Shown: piece after piece, positions 34,246-42,307 of the stretch
Layout: every line of letters begins with the position of its first letter
How positions within the stretch are numbered: the stretch's first letter is position 1
Source of the DNA: Streptomyces sp. 378
Lineage (GTDB): Bacteria; Actinomycetota; Actinomycetes; Streptomycetales; Streptomycetaceae
Assembly: GCF_030124145.1 (NCBI RefSeq)
Contig: NZ_JASKMS010000026.1
Span: forward strand, 1 to 64,000
Length of the DNA stretch: 64,000 bases
Direction: 5' to 3'
Translations under genes and position numbers: made by a program
The notes under the pieces: model-generated
Databases searched by the model: none
Told to the model about the DNA's origin: nothing
What the model saw: only the letters and a program-made list of their open reading frames with translations

Positions 34246-35592
34246 ATGGGCGATGGGGGCACCACCCGCACGAGCGGGTTCGAGCGTGGGGCAGCGCGGA
34301 AGACCGCCGAAGGGCTGACCTACCTCTCCGGCTTCGGCAACGAGCACACTTCGGAGGCCGTCCCGGGGGCCCTGCCCGAGGGCCGCAACTCGCCCCAGCG
34401 GGCCCCGCTCGGGTTGTACGCGGAGCAACTGAGCGGTTCGGCCTTCACCGAGCCACGGGCGCACAACCGCCGCTCGTGGCTGTACCGGATCCGGCCGTCG
34501 GCCGCGCACCCGGCGTTCACCCGGATCCACAACGGCTCGATCCGCACCGCCCCCTTCACCCAGACCGTGCCCGACCCCAACCGCCTGCGCTGGAACCCGC
34601 TGCCCGACCCGGCGCCCGAGACCGACTTCCTGGCGGGCCTGTGGACCCTGGGCGGCAACGGCGACGCCACCCAGCGCACCGGCATCGCCGTGCACCTCTA
34701 CACGGCCAACGTCTCGATGCACCGGGTCTTCGGCGACGCCGACGGCGAGCTGCTGATCGTCCCGGAGCGAGGCGGACTGCTGCTGCGCACGGAGTTCGGT
34801 CTGCTCCACGCGGAGCCGGGACATGTGGCCCTGATCCCGCGTGGCGTCCGCTTCCGTGTGGAGCTGCTCGACGAGTCCGCCCGCGGGTACGTGTGCGAGA
34901 ACTACGGCGCACCCTTCCGCCTCCCCGACCTGGGCCCGATCGGCGCCAACGGACTCGCCAACCCCCGGGACTTCCGCGCGCCCGTCGCCGCGTACGAGGA
35001 CGTCGAGGGCCCGGTGGAGGTGGTGAACAAGTTCTGCGGCCACCTGTGGACGGCCACCTACGACCACTCCCCGCTGGACGTGGTCGCCTGGCACGGCAAC
35101 CACCTGCCCTACGTCTACGACCTGCGCCGCTTCAACGCGCTCGGGACCATCACCTACGACCACCCGGACCCGTCGATCTTCACCGTGCTGACCTCCCCGT
35201 CGGACACTCCGGGGCTGGCCGGGGCCGACTTCGTGGTGTTCGCGCCGCGCTGGCTGGTGGGCGAGGACACCTTCCGGCCGCCGTACTTCCACCGGAACGT
35301 GATGAGCGAGTACATGGGCCTGATCGAAGGCGCCTACGACGCCAAGGCCGAGGGCTTCGTGCCGGGCGGCGGCTCGCTGCACAACATGATGTCGGCGCAC
35401 GGCCCGGACCGGGAGACGTTCGACCGGGCGAGCGCCGCCGAGCTGAAGCCGCAGAAGATCGACGACGGCCTGGCGTTCATGTTCGAGACGCGCTGGCCGC
35501 TCACCCTCACCCCGCACGCGGCCCGCGCGGAACACCTCCAGCAGCGCTACGACGACGTCTGGCAGGGCCTGGAGCGGCACTTCCGCCCCTAG
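34246..35592 (+). CDS. hmgA: Homogentisate 1,2-dioxygenase
   Basis: This 448-residue enzyme opens the aromatic ring of homogentisate to give 4-maleylacetoacetate in tyrosine and phenylalanine breakdown. The N-terminal family block LTYLSGFGNEHTSEAVPGALP is intact. The Fe(II) ligands are His349, Glu355 and His385; their spacing (6 and 30 residues) is exactly that of the human enzyme (His335, Glu341, His371). GGGAG lies 9 nt before the ATG. The next two enzymes of the pathway are not adjacent. A palindrome overlaps the promoter, and a GntR gene follows downstream but is separately spaced. Confidence 0.96.
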   Translation: MGDGGTTRTSGFERGAARKTAEGLTYLSGFGNEHTSEAVPGALPEGRNSPQRAPLGLYAEQLSGSAFTEPRAHNRRSWLYRIRPSAAHPAFTRIHNGSIRTAPFTQTVPDPNRLRWNPLPDPAPETDFLAGLWTLGGNGDATQRTGIAVHLYTANVSMHRVFGDADGELLIVPERGGLLLRTEFGLLHAEPGHVALIPRGVRFRVELLDESARGYVCENYGAPFRLPDLGPIGANGLANPRDFRAPVAAYEDVEGPVEVVNKFCGHLWTATYDHSPLDVVAWHGNHLPYVYDLRRFNALGTITYDHPDPSIFTVLTSPSDTPGLAGADFVVFAPRWLVGEDTFRPPYFHRNVMSEYMGLIEGAYDAKAEGFVPGGGSLHNMMSAHGPDRETFDRASAAELKPQKIDDGLAFMFETRWPLTLTPHAARAEHLQQRYDDVWQGLERHFRP

Positions 35593-35602
35593 GCGGCTTC
35601 TG

Positions 35603-35643
35603 ACCGAACGCCGCTCCTTCTTGCACGGAGATCCGTCGGAAGC
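35603..35643. repeat. 41-bp intergenic repeat, copy 2
   Basis: This copy matches 24-64 at 37 of 41 positions. Together with the preceding bases it can fold (GGCTTC at 35595 region against GAAGCC at its end), so it may act as the hmgA terminator. Confidence 0.7.
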
Positions 35644-35682
35644 CCCCTTGCACTGATCATTTCCTACCGGTACGGATGGCCC

Positions 35683-36432
35683 GTGACCTCCTTCGCTCCG
35701 GATTCCATCGTCCTGAACCGCAAGCTGCCGCTCTGGTATCAGGTGTCGCAGTCGCTGCGGGCCTCGATCCTCGGCCGCTCGCCCCGGGACCCGCTGCGGC
35801 TGCCCACCGAGGAGCAGCTGGCCGGGCACTACGGCGTGAGCGTGCTGACGATGCGGCAGGCGCTGAAGGAGCTGGAGGACGAAGGGCTGATCTCGCGCCA
35901 CCGCCGCCGGGGCACGTTCATCGAGCCGGACGCGCGCAGGGGCTCCCCCGTGCGCCTGCTCGGCTCGGTGGACGCGATCGTGGCCCAGCAGTCGGGCATG
36001 ACGACCGACCTGCTGGATCACGGCACCACGCCGGTGCCCGGCGAACTCGCCGAGTTCTTCCCGGATGTGCGGGAGGTCGCGACCTACCACCGGCTGCGCA
36101 GCGACGAGAAGACCGGCGAGCCGACGAACCACGCCCGCAACTACGTACGCCCCGAACTGGCCGCGCGGATCGACCTGGACGACCTCGTCCGGTGGCCGAT
36201 GACGAAGGTGCTGCGGGACGTGGTGGGGGCGGACATCAGCCGCATCACGGACACCGTGGAGGCGCGGCTGGCCGACCCGGAGACCGCGAAACTGCTCCGA
36301 GTCCCGCTGCTGAGCCCGATCCTGCACTACACCGGCGTGACGTACGACGCCGCGGGGCGGCCTCTGGACGTGGCCGTCATCCACTACCGCGGTGACCGGT
36401 TCTCCTTCACGGTGACCCTGGACGCCACCTGA
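35683..36432 (+). CDS. GntR family regulator with UTRA ligand domain
   Basis: This 249-residue HutC-type GntR regulator has a winged helix at about 14-85 (LPLWYQVSQSLRASILG, LPTEEQLAGHYGVSVLTMRQALKELEDEGLISRHRRRGTFI). The UTRA domain follows (TYHRLRSDEKTGEPTNHARNYV, PILHYTGVTYDAAGRPLDVAVIHYRGDRF). The GTG start at 35683 has a TACCGGTA palindrome 10 nt upstream, which could be its own operator. It follows hmgA and might control aromatic amino-acid breakdown, but that is inference from position only. Confidence 0.9.
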   Translation: MTSFAPDSIVLNRKLPLWYQVSQSLRASILGRSPRDPLRLPTEEQLAGHYGVSVLTMRQALKELEDEGLISRHRRRGTFIEPDARRGSPVRLLGSVDAIVAQQSGMTTDLLDHGTTPVPGELAEFFPDVREVATYHRLRSDEKTGEPTNHARNYVRPELAARIDLDDLVRWPMTKVLRDVVGADISRITDTVEARLADPETAKLLRVPLLSPILHYTGVTYDAAGRPLDVAVIHYRGDRFSFTVTLDAT

Positions 36433-36458
36433 CCCGCCTGTCCTCGGCAGGTCGTACG

Positions 36459-37613
36459 ATGCCCTGCGTGACGCACGACGACGCTCCGCCGCTGGCGGAC
36501 CTCATGCCGTGGTCCGTCGCACCGCCGCGGCTCGGCCGGGGCTGGCCGGCGGCGCCCGACGCGGCGTCCCTGAAGGCCCGCTGGGACACCTTGGTGAAGG
36601 CCGAGGGGCCCGACCGCGAGATCCTGTTCGAGCCGACCCGCTCGCGCACACTGCACACGGCGGTCGGCCGGCTTCCCGGCCGGACCGGCAGCGGCACGCA
36701 GAAGCTGGCCCGCGCCTCGGGGCCCTGCCCGGAGCCGGTGCGCGTCCTGCTCGCGCCCTACGACGAACAGTGGCTGATCCCCGACCAGCGGCTGATCGAC
36801 GCGGCCCGGCCGGAACTGTGGCGGGTGGCGGACGAACGGCAGGTCTTCGTGGTGGAGGCGCCCGGGACCACCCCTCCCCTGCTCGCCACCTCACTTCTCC
36901 CGCTGCTGCGCCCCGGCCGCGTCCGCCCGCTGTACCGGCGTCCCGGGGGCCGCGAGCCGAACCTGGCCCCGGGCCTGCTGGAGCACCTCGGCACCCGCCT
37001 GGGCGGCACCCCGGCGCCACTGGACGTCCTGGCCTGGATCACGGCCACGGCCCGTCCGGATCTCACCGTCCCGCTCACCGGGGACGCCGACGAGTGGGAG
37101 GGGGGCCTGGAACTGGGCCACCGGATGCTCTGGCTGATGCGCCGCGACGGCGAACGCCCGAAGCTCCCCGGCGGCCGCCGCCCCTATGTCCGTGCCCCGC
37201 TGCCCTCCCGGCCCGCGACACTGCGCTACGACCGGGACGAGGAGGCGCTGTTCCTGGACGAGGGCCGCGTCTCCCCCGTGCCGCCGGAGGCCTGGGACTT
37301 CGAGGTGGGCGGAGTCCACGTCCTGGAGCAGTGGTTCGCGACCCGCGTCGCCACCCCCGAGCCGGGCACGCTGGCGGCGATCCGCCCCCTGACCTGGCCG
37401 CAGCCCTGGACGTCCGAGCTCCTGGAGCTGATCACCGTTCTCGCACTGCTGGCCGAACTGCGCCCCCTGGAAGAGCCGGAGATCACCGACCCGGTCACGG
37501 CCACGGAGCTGCGCACGGCGGGCGTCCTGCCGGTACCGGACGCGGCCCGCCGGCCGGCGTCGGTACTGGAGGAACCCGAGGAGGGCCCCGAGGGTCAACT
37601 GGCGCTGCTCTAG
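36459..37613 (+). CDS. Protein related to the C-terminal part of type ISP restriction/modification enzymes
   Basis: This 384-residue protein begins MPCVTHDDAPPLADLMPWSV. From memory, closely similar stand-alone Streptomyces proteins are annotated as type ISP restriction/modification enzyme because they resemble the C-terminal segment of those large enzymes. No helicase, nuclease or methyltransferase motif (no DPPY/NPPY, no Walker A) is visible here, so it cannot restrict or methylate DNA alone. Conserved parts include RPELWRVADERQVFV, RPLYRRPGGREPNLAPGL and LRYDRDEEALFLDEGR. It lies 26 nt after the GntR gene and overlaps the convergent TetR gene by 4 nt. Function is unknown. Confidence 0.6.
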   Translation: MPCVTHDDAPPLADLMPWSVAPPRLGRGWPAAPDAASLKARWDTLVKAEGPDREILFEPTRSRTLHTAVGRLPGRTGSGTQKLARASGPCPEPVRVLLAPYDEQWLIPDQRLIDAARPELWRVADERQVFVVEAPGTTPPLLATSLLPLLRPGRVRPLYRRPGGREPNLAPGLLEHLGTRLGGTPAPLDVLAWITATARPDLTVPLTGDADEWEGGLELGHRMLWLMRRDGERPKLPGGRRPYVRAPLPSRPATLRYDRDEEALFLDEGRVSPVPPEAWDFEVGGVHVLEQWFATRVATPEPGTLAAIRPLTWPQPWTSELLELITVLALLAELRPLEEPEITDPVTATELRTAGVLPVPDAARRPASVLEEPEEGPEGQLALL

Positions 37614-38344
37614 CCGCGCTGGCTGCTTGAGCGCGACTCGGGGTCGAAGGCGTCCAGGACGCGTTCGAGCGCCCGTCTGAACACGGCTTCCAGGTCGACC
37701 GGCCCACTCTGCTCCGTGAAGGCCGCCATCATCCGCGGATAGGCGCCGGTGGCGATCTGGCTGCCGAGATAGGCCATGCGGACCGCGTTCTCCTCCTCCG
37801 CCGTCCACGGCATGGAGCGGGTGCGCTCGGCGGTCGCGATCTCGTTCCCGGTGTAGGTCGTCACGACGCCGTTGAGGAGCGCGATCAGTTCCGTCTTCGT
37901 GCCGGCCGGCACGTCGAGCGGTTCGAGGCAGGCCAGGCAGTGCTCCAGGTAGCGCAGGGTGTTGGGGCTGAAGCCGAACACCCCCGGCATCAGACGCGGC
38001 ACCCAGGTGTGGCGGTACATGATCGCGCGCGTCTCCTCCGCGTTGCGGAGCATGTCGGCGCGCCAGTCACCGGTGGGCTCGAACATCTCGTGCTCGGCGC
38101 CGATGGCGTCGATCATCAGCTCGTACAGGTCCTCCTTGCGGGGGACGTAGTTGTACAGCGACATCGTGCCGCAGCCCAGTTCGGCGGCGACATGGCGCAT
38201 CGTCACCCCGTCCAGCCCGTCCGCGTCGGCGATCCGCACCGCCGCCGCCGCGATGTCGGCGCGGGTGAACGCCGGTTTCGGCCCACGGCCGGTGCGCTCG
38301 GGGCGCGCCCAGATCACTTCGGGTACGGCCGCTCGGCCCGCCAT
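37610..38344 (-). CDS. TetR family regulator of the adjacent ABC exporter
   Basis: This 244-residue regulator has a TetR helix-turn-helix (AAAVRIADADGLDGVTMRHVAAELGCGTMSLYNYVPRKEDLYELM) and a large tetracycline-repressor-type C-terminal domain (ETRAIMYRHTWVPRLMPGV, TYTGNEIATAE). It is divergent from the ABC exporter. Two copies of an almost perfect 17-bp palindrome lie between its start and codon 9 of the exporter gene. It probably represses the exporter until a drug or metabolite binds. Confidence 0.9.
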   Translation of the reverse strand: MAGRAAVPEVIWARPERTGRGPKPAFTRADIAAAAVRIADADGLDGVTMRHVAAELGCGTMSLYNYVPRKEDLYELMIDAIGAEHEMFEPTGDWRADMLRNAEETRAIMYRHTWVPRLMPGVFGFSPNTLRYLEHCLACLEPLDVPAGTKTELIALLNGVVTTYTGNEIATAERTRSMPWTAEEENAVRMAYLGSQIATGAYPRMMAAFTEQSGPVDLEAVFRRALERVLDAFDPESRSSSQRG

Positions 38345-38372
38345 CGATCATCACCTCGGCCACCATCCTAGT

Positions 38373-38389
38373 TACGTACAGCGTACGTA
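38373..38389. promoter_or_regulatory. TetR operator 1 of the ABC exporter
   Basis: TACGTAC-AGC-GTACGTA is a perfect 7-bp inverted repeat with a 3-nt spacer, 18 nt before the exporter start and 29 nt from the TetR start. Confidence 0.8.
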
Positions 38390-38407
38390 GTGCGCTATGG
38401 TCACGCC

Positions 38408-39373
38408 ATGACTTCTACGTACGCTGTACTTAGTGAAGGTCTGGAGAAGCGGTTCGGGGAGGTCCATGCCCTGCGCGGGCTGGACCTCGCGATCGCCGAG
38501 GGGACCGTCTGCGGGGTCCTCGGGCCGAACGGGGCGGGCAAGACGACGGCCGTACGGCTGTTGACGACGCTGCTGCGGCCGGACGCGGGCTCAGCCCGGG
38601 TGGCGGGGCACGACCTCGTCCGGGAGCCCGCCGCCGTACGCGCCCGGATCGGTGTCACCGGGCAGGACACCTCGATCGACGGGGATCTCACCGGGCGCCA
38701 GAACCTCCAGCTGTTCGGCCGGCTGCACCGGGTGCGCGGCCCGGCCGCCCGGACCGCGGAACTCCTCGACCGCTTCGGCCTGACCGAGGCCGCCGACCGC
38801 CCCGCGTCCACCTACTCCGGCGGCATGCGCCGCCGCCTGGACCTCGCGGCGAGCCTGATCCGCCGCCCCGACGTGCTGTTCCTGGACGAGCCGACCACCG
38901 GCCTCGACCCGGCCAGCCGCACCCTCATCTGGGACGTGGTGCGCGGCCTGACCGCCGAGGGCACGACCGTGCTGCTCACCACCCAGTACCTGGAGGAGGC
39001 CGACCAACTGGCCGACGACATCGCCCTGGTGGACCGGGGCCGGGTCGCGCACACCGGGTCCCCGGCGCAGCTCAAGTCGCTCGTCGGGGCGCACGCCGAG
39101 GTCGTCGTGCCGGACGCGGACGTGCTGGTGAAGGCCGCGGCCGTACTCGACCGGCTGACGGGCGCGCAGCCGTCGTTCGACCACGAGCGCAACGCCGTCG
39201 GCGCGGTCAGCAAGGACGCGACGCTCACGATCCCGCTGCTGGTGCGCGCCCTGGACACGGCCGGGGTGCCGCTGCTCGACGTGAGCCTGCGCCCGCCGAC
39301 CCTCGACGACGTGTTCCTGCGTCTGACGGAGACCTCGACCGAGACGACCGACGAGAAGGAGCGTGCCGCATGA
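38408..39373 (+). CDS. ABC exporter ATPase (DrrA-type)
   Basis: This 321-residue ATPase is like daunorubicin-resistance DrrA proteins. It has Walker A GPNGAGKTT (about 38-46), Q-loop TGQD, signature YSGGMRRRLDLAASL, Walker B LFLDEPTTGLDP and the H-loop TTQYLEEAD. The C-terminal domain ends with the SLRPPTLDDVFLRLTE block typical of drug and lipid exporters. No ribosome site is visible before ATG 38408, so the message may be leaderless. The stop overlaps the permease start (ATGA). Codons 3-9 carry an operator. Confidence 0.92.
   Translation: MTSTYAVLSEGLEKRFGEVHALRGLDLAIAEGTVCGVLGPNGAGKTTAVRLLTTLLRPDAGSARVAGHDLVREPAAVRARIGVTGQDTSIDGDLTGRQNLQLFGRLHRVRGPAARTAELLDRFGLTEAADRPASTYSGGMRRRLDLAASLIRRPDVLFLDEPTTGLDPASRTLIWDVVRGLTAEGTTVLLTTQYLEEADQLADDIALVDRGRVAHTGSPAQLKSLVGAHAEVVVPDADVLVKAAAVLDRLTGAQPSFDHERNAVGAVSKDATLTIPLLVRALDTAGVPLLDVSLRPPTLDDVFLRLTETSTETTDEKERAA
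38416..38432. promoter_or_regulatory. TetR operator 2, inside the first codons of the ABC ATPase
   Basis: TACGTAC-GCT-GTACTTA is the reverse complement of operator 1 with one mismatch in 17. Its centre is 43 nt from that of operator 1. It occupies codons 3-9 of the ATPase gene, whose A/T-rich codons (TAC, GTA, CTT, AGT) are unusual for this genome. Confidence 0.75.
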
Positions 39374-40152
39374 GCATGCTGGCGTATGACGGGACCGCGA
39401 TGCTGGGCCGCCAGCTGCTGCGGATGCGGAACAACCCTGGGCTGCTGATTCTCACCCAGGTCATGCCGATCAGCATGCTGCTGTTCTTCGGCTACGTCTT
39501 CGGCAGCGCTCTGGCGGTGCCGGGCGAGGCGTACCGGTCGTTCCTGGTGCCGGGCCTGCTGGTGGCGACCGCCTCGGGCGGGATCATGACCGGCATGTTC
39601 CAGGCGGCCGGGGACACGCACCGGGGCGTGACGAACCGCTTCCGTACGCTGCCGATGAGCCGGGCGGCGGTGCCGCTGGGGCAGGCCGCGGCGGACCTCG
39701 TGGCCACGACCGCAGGGACCGTGCCGTTCCTGCTGGTGGGCCTGGCCGTGGGCTGGCGGATCGAGGGCAGTCCGCTCGCGGCTCTCGCGGCGTTCGCGCT
39801 GCTGTTGCTGTTCCGCTTCGCGTGCACCTGGGCCGGGATCTACCTCGGCCTGCTCACCCGCAACGAGGAGGCGGCCGGTCAGCTGGGCGGTGCGACGTTC
39901 CTGCTGCCGCTGCTGTCCAGCGCCTACATCCCGACGAGCGGGCTGCCGGGCTGGCTGCGGACGGTCGCGGAGTGGAATCCGATCAGCGCGGTGGCCACGG
40001 CCCTGCGGGATCTCTTCGGCAACGCGTCGGTGCCCGACGGGGCGGCCTGGCCGGTGGCCCATCCTGTCGCGGGGGCGCTCCTGTGGTGCGCCGTGCTGCT
40101 CGGGGTGTTCGTGCCGCTGGCCGTGCGCCGGTACGCGCACGGGGAGCGGTGA
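39370..40152 (+). CDS. ABC-2 type permease (DrrB-like)
   Basis: This 260-residue membrane protein has six predicted helices. The ABC-2 signature region is seen as GIYLGLLTRNEEAAGQLGGATFLLPLLSSAYIPTSGLPGWLRTVAEWNPISAVATALRDLF. It dimerises with the preceding ATPase to export a hydrophobic compound; the substrate is unknown. The start overlaps the ATPase stop by 4 nt, so production is coupled. Confidence 0.92.
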   Translation: MSMLAYDGTAMLGRQLLRMRNNPGLLILTQVMPISMLLFFGYVFGSALAVPGEAYRSFLVPGLLVATASGGIMTGMFQAAGDTHRGVTNRFRTLPMSRAAVPLGQAAADLVATTAGTVPFLLVGLAVGWRIEGSPLAALAAFALLLLFRFACTWAGIYLGLLTRNEEAAGQLGGATFLLPLLSSAYIPTSGLPGWLRTVAEWNPISAVATALRDLFGNASVPDGAAWPVAHPVAGALLWCAVLLGVFVPLAVRRYAHGER

Positions 40153-40329
40153 GCGGGCGGCCGGAGCCGTGGAGGTCGCCCCCGGTCACTGCCGGGCGGG
40201 GATGAGACACCGACAGGGGGCGTACCGCGCTCGGGAACACTTCTGGCGTCGCTGCGTGCCGCGGGGTGACGGACGACGGGTGTCGCAGCGCTGCACCGGA
40301 AGTGGCGTGACCGCCCGAGCGCGGGGCCC

Positions 40330-40596
40330 TTACCTGCTGCCGAACAGCGAGCGGCGCAGTCGGCGCAGCGGCGCGAAGAGCGAGACGCGACGCACGCGTG
40401 CGCCCCTGCCACTGCGGTCGTGCGACTGACGCGCGGTCAGTTCCCGCATCAGCGAGGTCGCCTCGACCGTCTCCCGCTGAGGGACGGCGGGGCCGCCCAG
40501 CACCGAGAGGTGGCGGTCGAGGCGCGAACTGGTCGCGCTGCTCCCGCAGGTGATCGCAGGGACCCTGGCCCTGCTGCGCACTGTTATCTGTTCCAT
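40330..40596 (-). CDS. Small conserved Streptomyces protein, unknown function
   Basis: This 88-residue basic protein begins MEQITVRSRARVPAITCGSS. It contains SRLDRHLSVLGGP and ends with a very basic FAPLRRLRRSLFG tail. I have the impression that close copies occur across Streptomyces, but no function is known to me. There is no signal peptide or membrane helix. It stands alone between the ABC exporter and the anti-sigma gene. Confidence 0.65.
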   Translation of the reverse strand: MEQITVRSRARVPAITCGSSATSSRLDRHLSVLGGPAVPQRETVEATSLMRELTARQSHDRSGRGARVRRVSLFAPLRRLRRSLFGSR

Positions 40597-40722
40597 GTCA
40601 CTCCCCACCCGTACGAGTCCACCCGGCCCGGGCAGGCTAACCCTATCTCCCCGTCCGGGCACGCGTGTATCGCGGTCACAGGATTCACCTTCCCCATAAG
40701 GGGGTTGACGATGTATCTCCGG

Positions 40723-41541
40723 TTACTCTCCGAATCGAGCAGATTTCAGGGCGAGTTGGATGATCGGCTGGGTAGTGGGTTGCGGCGATCCGCCGGCGGG
40801 CTCGACGGTCACGGCCAGTGACGTCGCCGAGGTGCCGAGATCCGTCGCGACCAGGGGCGCGTCGCCGTCGAAGAGCCCCAGGGAGCGCGGTTGCGCACCC
40901 GGGCGCATGAGCCACAACTGGTGCACGCGCCCGCCCGACGGGGCGCCGTATCCGCCGAGGGTGACCACCGCGCTCCCCTCCGTGGCGGAAGCGACCACTC
41001 CGATGGTGCGGCCCCGCCCGTCCCGGCCGCTGCTCACACGGGCGTCCGGAGCCGCCAGAACGTGGGCGATCTCACGTGACCGATCTTGCTCGGCGGTCAG
41101 CCGGTCCTGCGCCCGGTTCGCCTGCACGGCGAACAGCGCGGCGACGACGAGGGCCGCGGCGGCGGTGACCGTCGCGAAGGGCACGAACAGCGGAACCCGG
41201 CGCCGCTGCCGCTGCCGGGGTGGCGGCCGGGTGCCCCACACGTGCGGCGGCAGCCGCGTCGCACGCGCGCGGGCCGGCTCGCGCGCCGCGCCCTGCGGCG
41301 CCGGGTCCTGCGGAGTCGTCCGTACGGCGAGCATGACCCGGTCGCGCAGCGCGGCGGGGGCCGGGGCGGCCGTGGACCAGGCGAGCCGGACGGCGTCCTC
41401 GGTCAGGGCGCGCACCTCGGCGGCACAGCGGTCGCAGTCCCGCAGGTGCTTCTCGAAGCGGACCCGCTCCGGCGGCTCCAGGGCGTCGAGCGCGTAGGGC
41501 GCGGCGAGCGAGTGCGGGTCCTCGCGGCGGAAGAGGCTCAT
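40723..41541 (-). CDS. Anti-sigma factor (RskA-like, with zinc-binding ZAS motif)
   Basis: This 272-residue protein has an N-terminal anti-sigma domain with H-x3-C-x2-C (HLRDCDRC, about residues 33-40). A single membrane helix follows (VPLFVPFATVTAAAALVVAALFAV, about 120-143), then an extracytoplasmic RskA domain with GGRVHQLWLMR. It would hold the ECF sigma factor at the membrane until proteolysis or a redox change releases it. The ATG at 41541 overlaps the sigma factor stop (ATGA). Confidence 0.9.
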   Translation of the reverse strand: MSLFRREDPHSLAAPYALDALEPPERVRFEKHLRDCDRCAAEVRALTEDAVRLAWSTAAPAPAALRDRVMLAVRTTPQDPAPQGAAREPARARATRLPPHVWGTRPPPRQRQRRRVPLFVPFATVTAAAALVVAALFAVQANRAQDRLTAEQDRSREIAHVLAAPDARVSSGRDGRGRTIGVVASATEGSAVVTLGGYGAPSGGRVHQLWLMRPGAQPRSLGLFDGDAPLVATDLGTSATSLAVTVEPAGGSPQPTTQPIIQLALKSARFGE

Positions 41542-42080
41542 GCCGCGCCTCCGAGGCACTCGCGCATGCGGGTCAGCCCGTCACGCATCCGGGTCTTGAC
41601 GGTGCCCAGCGGCAGGGAGAGCTGCTCGGCCACCTCACGGTACGTGTAGCCCTCGTAGTAGGCGAGGGTGACGGACTGGCGCTGCAGAACCGTGAGCCGG
41701 TCCAGGCAGTGGCGGACCCATTCGCGTTCGAGTCCGGCCTCGACCTCCTCGGTGACCTGGTCGAAAGCGGTCTGGTTCGCGCGGAGCGCCTCGCGCTGCT
41801 CGCGCTCCCCGGCCGCGCGGGCGCTGCGCACCCGGTCGACGGCGCGGCGGTGGGCGAGGGTGAGGATCCACGACATGGCGCTGCCGCGGCCCGGGTCGAA
41901 CTTCCCCGCGGACCGCCACAGTTCGAGCAGCACCTCCTGAGCCACCTCCTCCGACTGGGCGGGATCGCGCACCACACGCCGTACGAGCCCGAACACGGGG
42001 CCGGACACCAGTCCGTACAGCCCTTCGAAGGCCTGCTGGTCCCCGCCCGCCACCCGCAACAGCAGTTCGTCCGCCTCCAT
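41538..42080 (-). CDS. ECF sigma factor (SigK-like)
   Basis: This 180-residue factor has region 2 (DQQAFEGLYGLVSGPVFGLVRRVVRDPAQSEEVAQEVLLELWRSAGKFDPGRGSAMSWILTLAHRRAVDRVRS) and region 4 (RQSVTLAYYEGYTYREVAEQLSLPLGTVKTRMRDGLTRMRECL). It most resembles M. tuberculosis SigK, and the partner resembles RskA. The start at 42080 has a G-rich site upstream. It diverges from a DUF4331 gene, which makes that operon a likely target, although I could not identify its promoter with confidence. Confidence 0.92.
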   Translation of the reverse strand: MEADELLLRVAGGDQQAFEGLYGLVSGPVFGLVRRVVRDPAQSEEVAQEVLLELWRSAGKFDPGRGSAMSWILTLAHRRAVDRVRSARAAGEREQREALRANQTAFDQVTEEVEAGLEREWVRHCLDRLTVLQRQSVTLAYYEGYTYREVAEQLSLPLGTVKTRMRDGLTRMRECLGGAA

Positions 42081-42307
42081 TCGGTCCCCCTCTCCGAGGC
42101 CGCACCGGGCCTGTCCCCTCGCACGAGGCATTCGCACCACACACACCTCCGGCAGGGGTTACGGATCAGCTCGCCGAAAACGCGGGTCGCCCGGCGATGA
42201 AACAACTTTCCGCCCTCGCCGTAAGAACGTTTGAGATTCGACCAATCCGCTTCGCCGACCGCTCCGAATGGCGTGTGTCAGGCAAGTTGGCACGGAGGAC
42301 GGACGGC

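Noticed and set aside
36459..37613. A complete restriction-modification defence system next to hmgA
   Set aside because: Only a motif-free, C-terminal-like piece is present. There is no nuclease, helicase or methyltransferase gene beside it, so no defence system is claimed.
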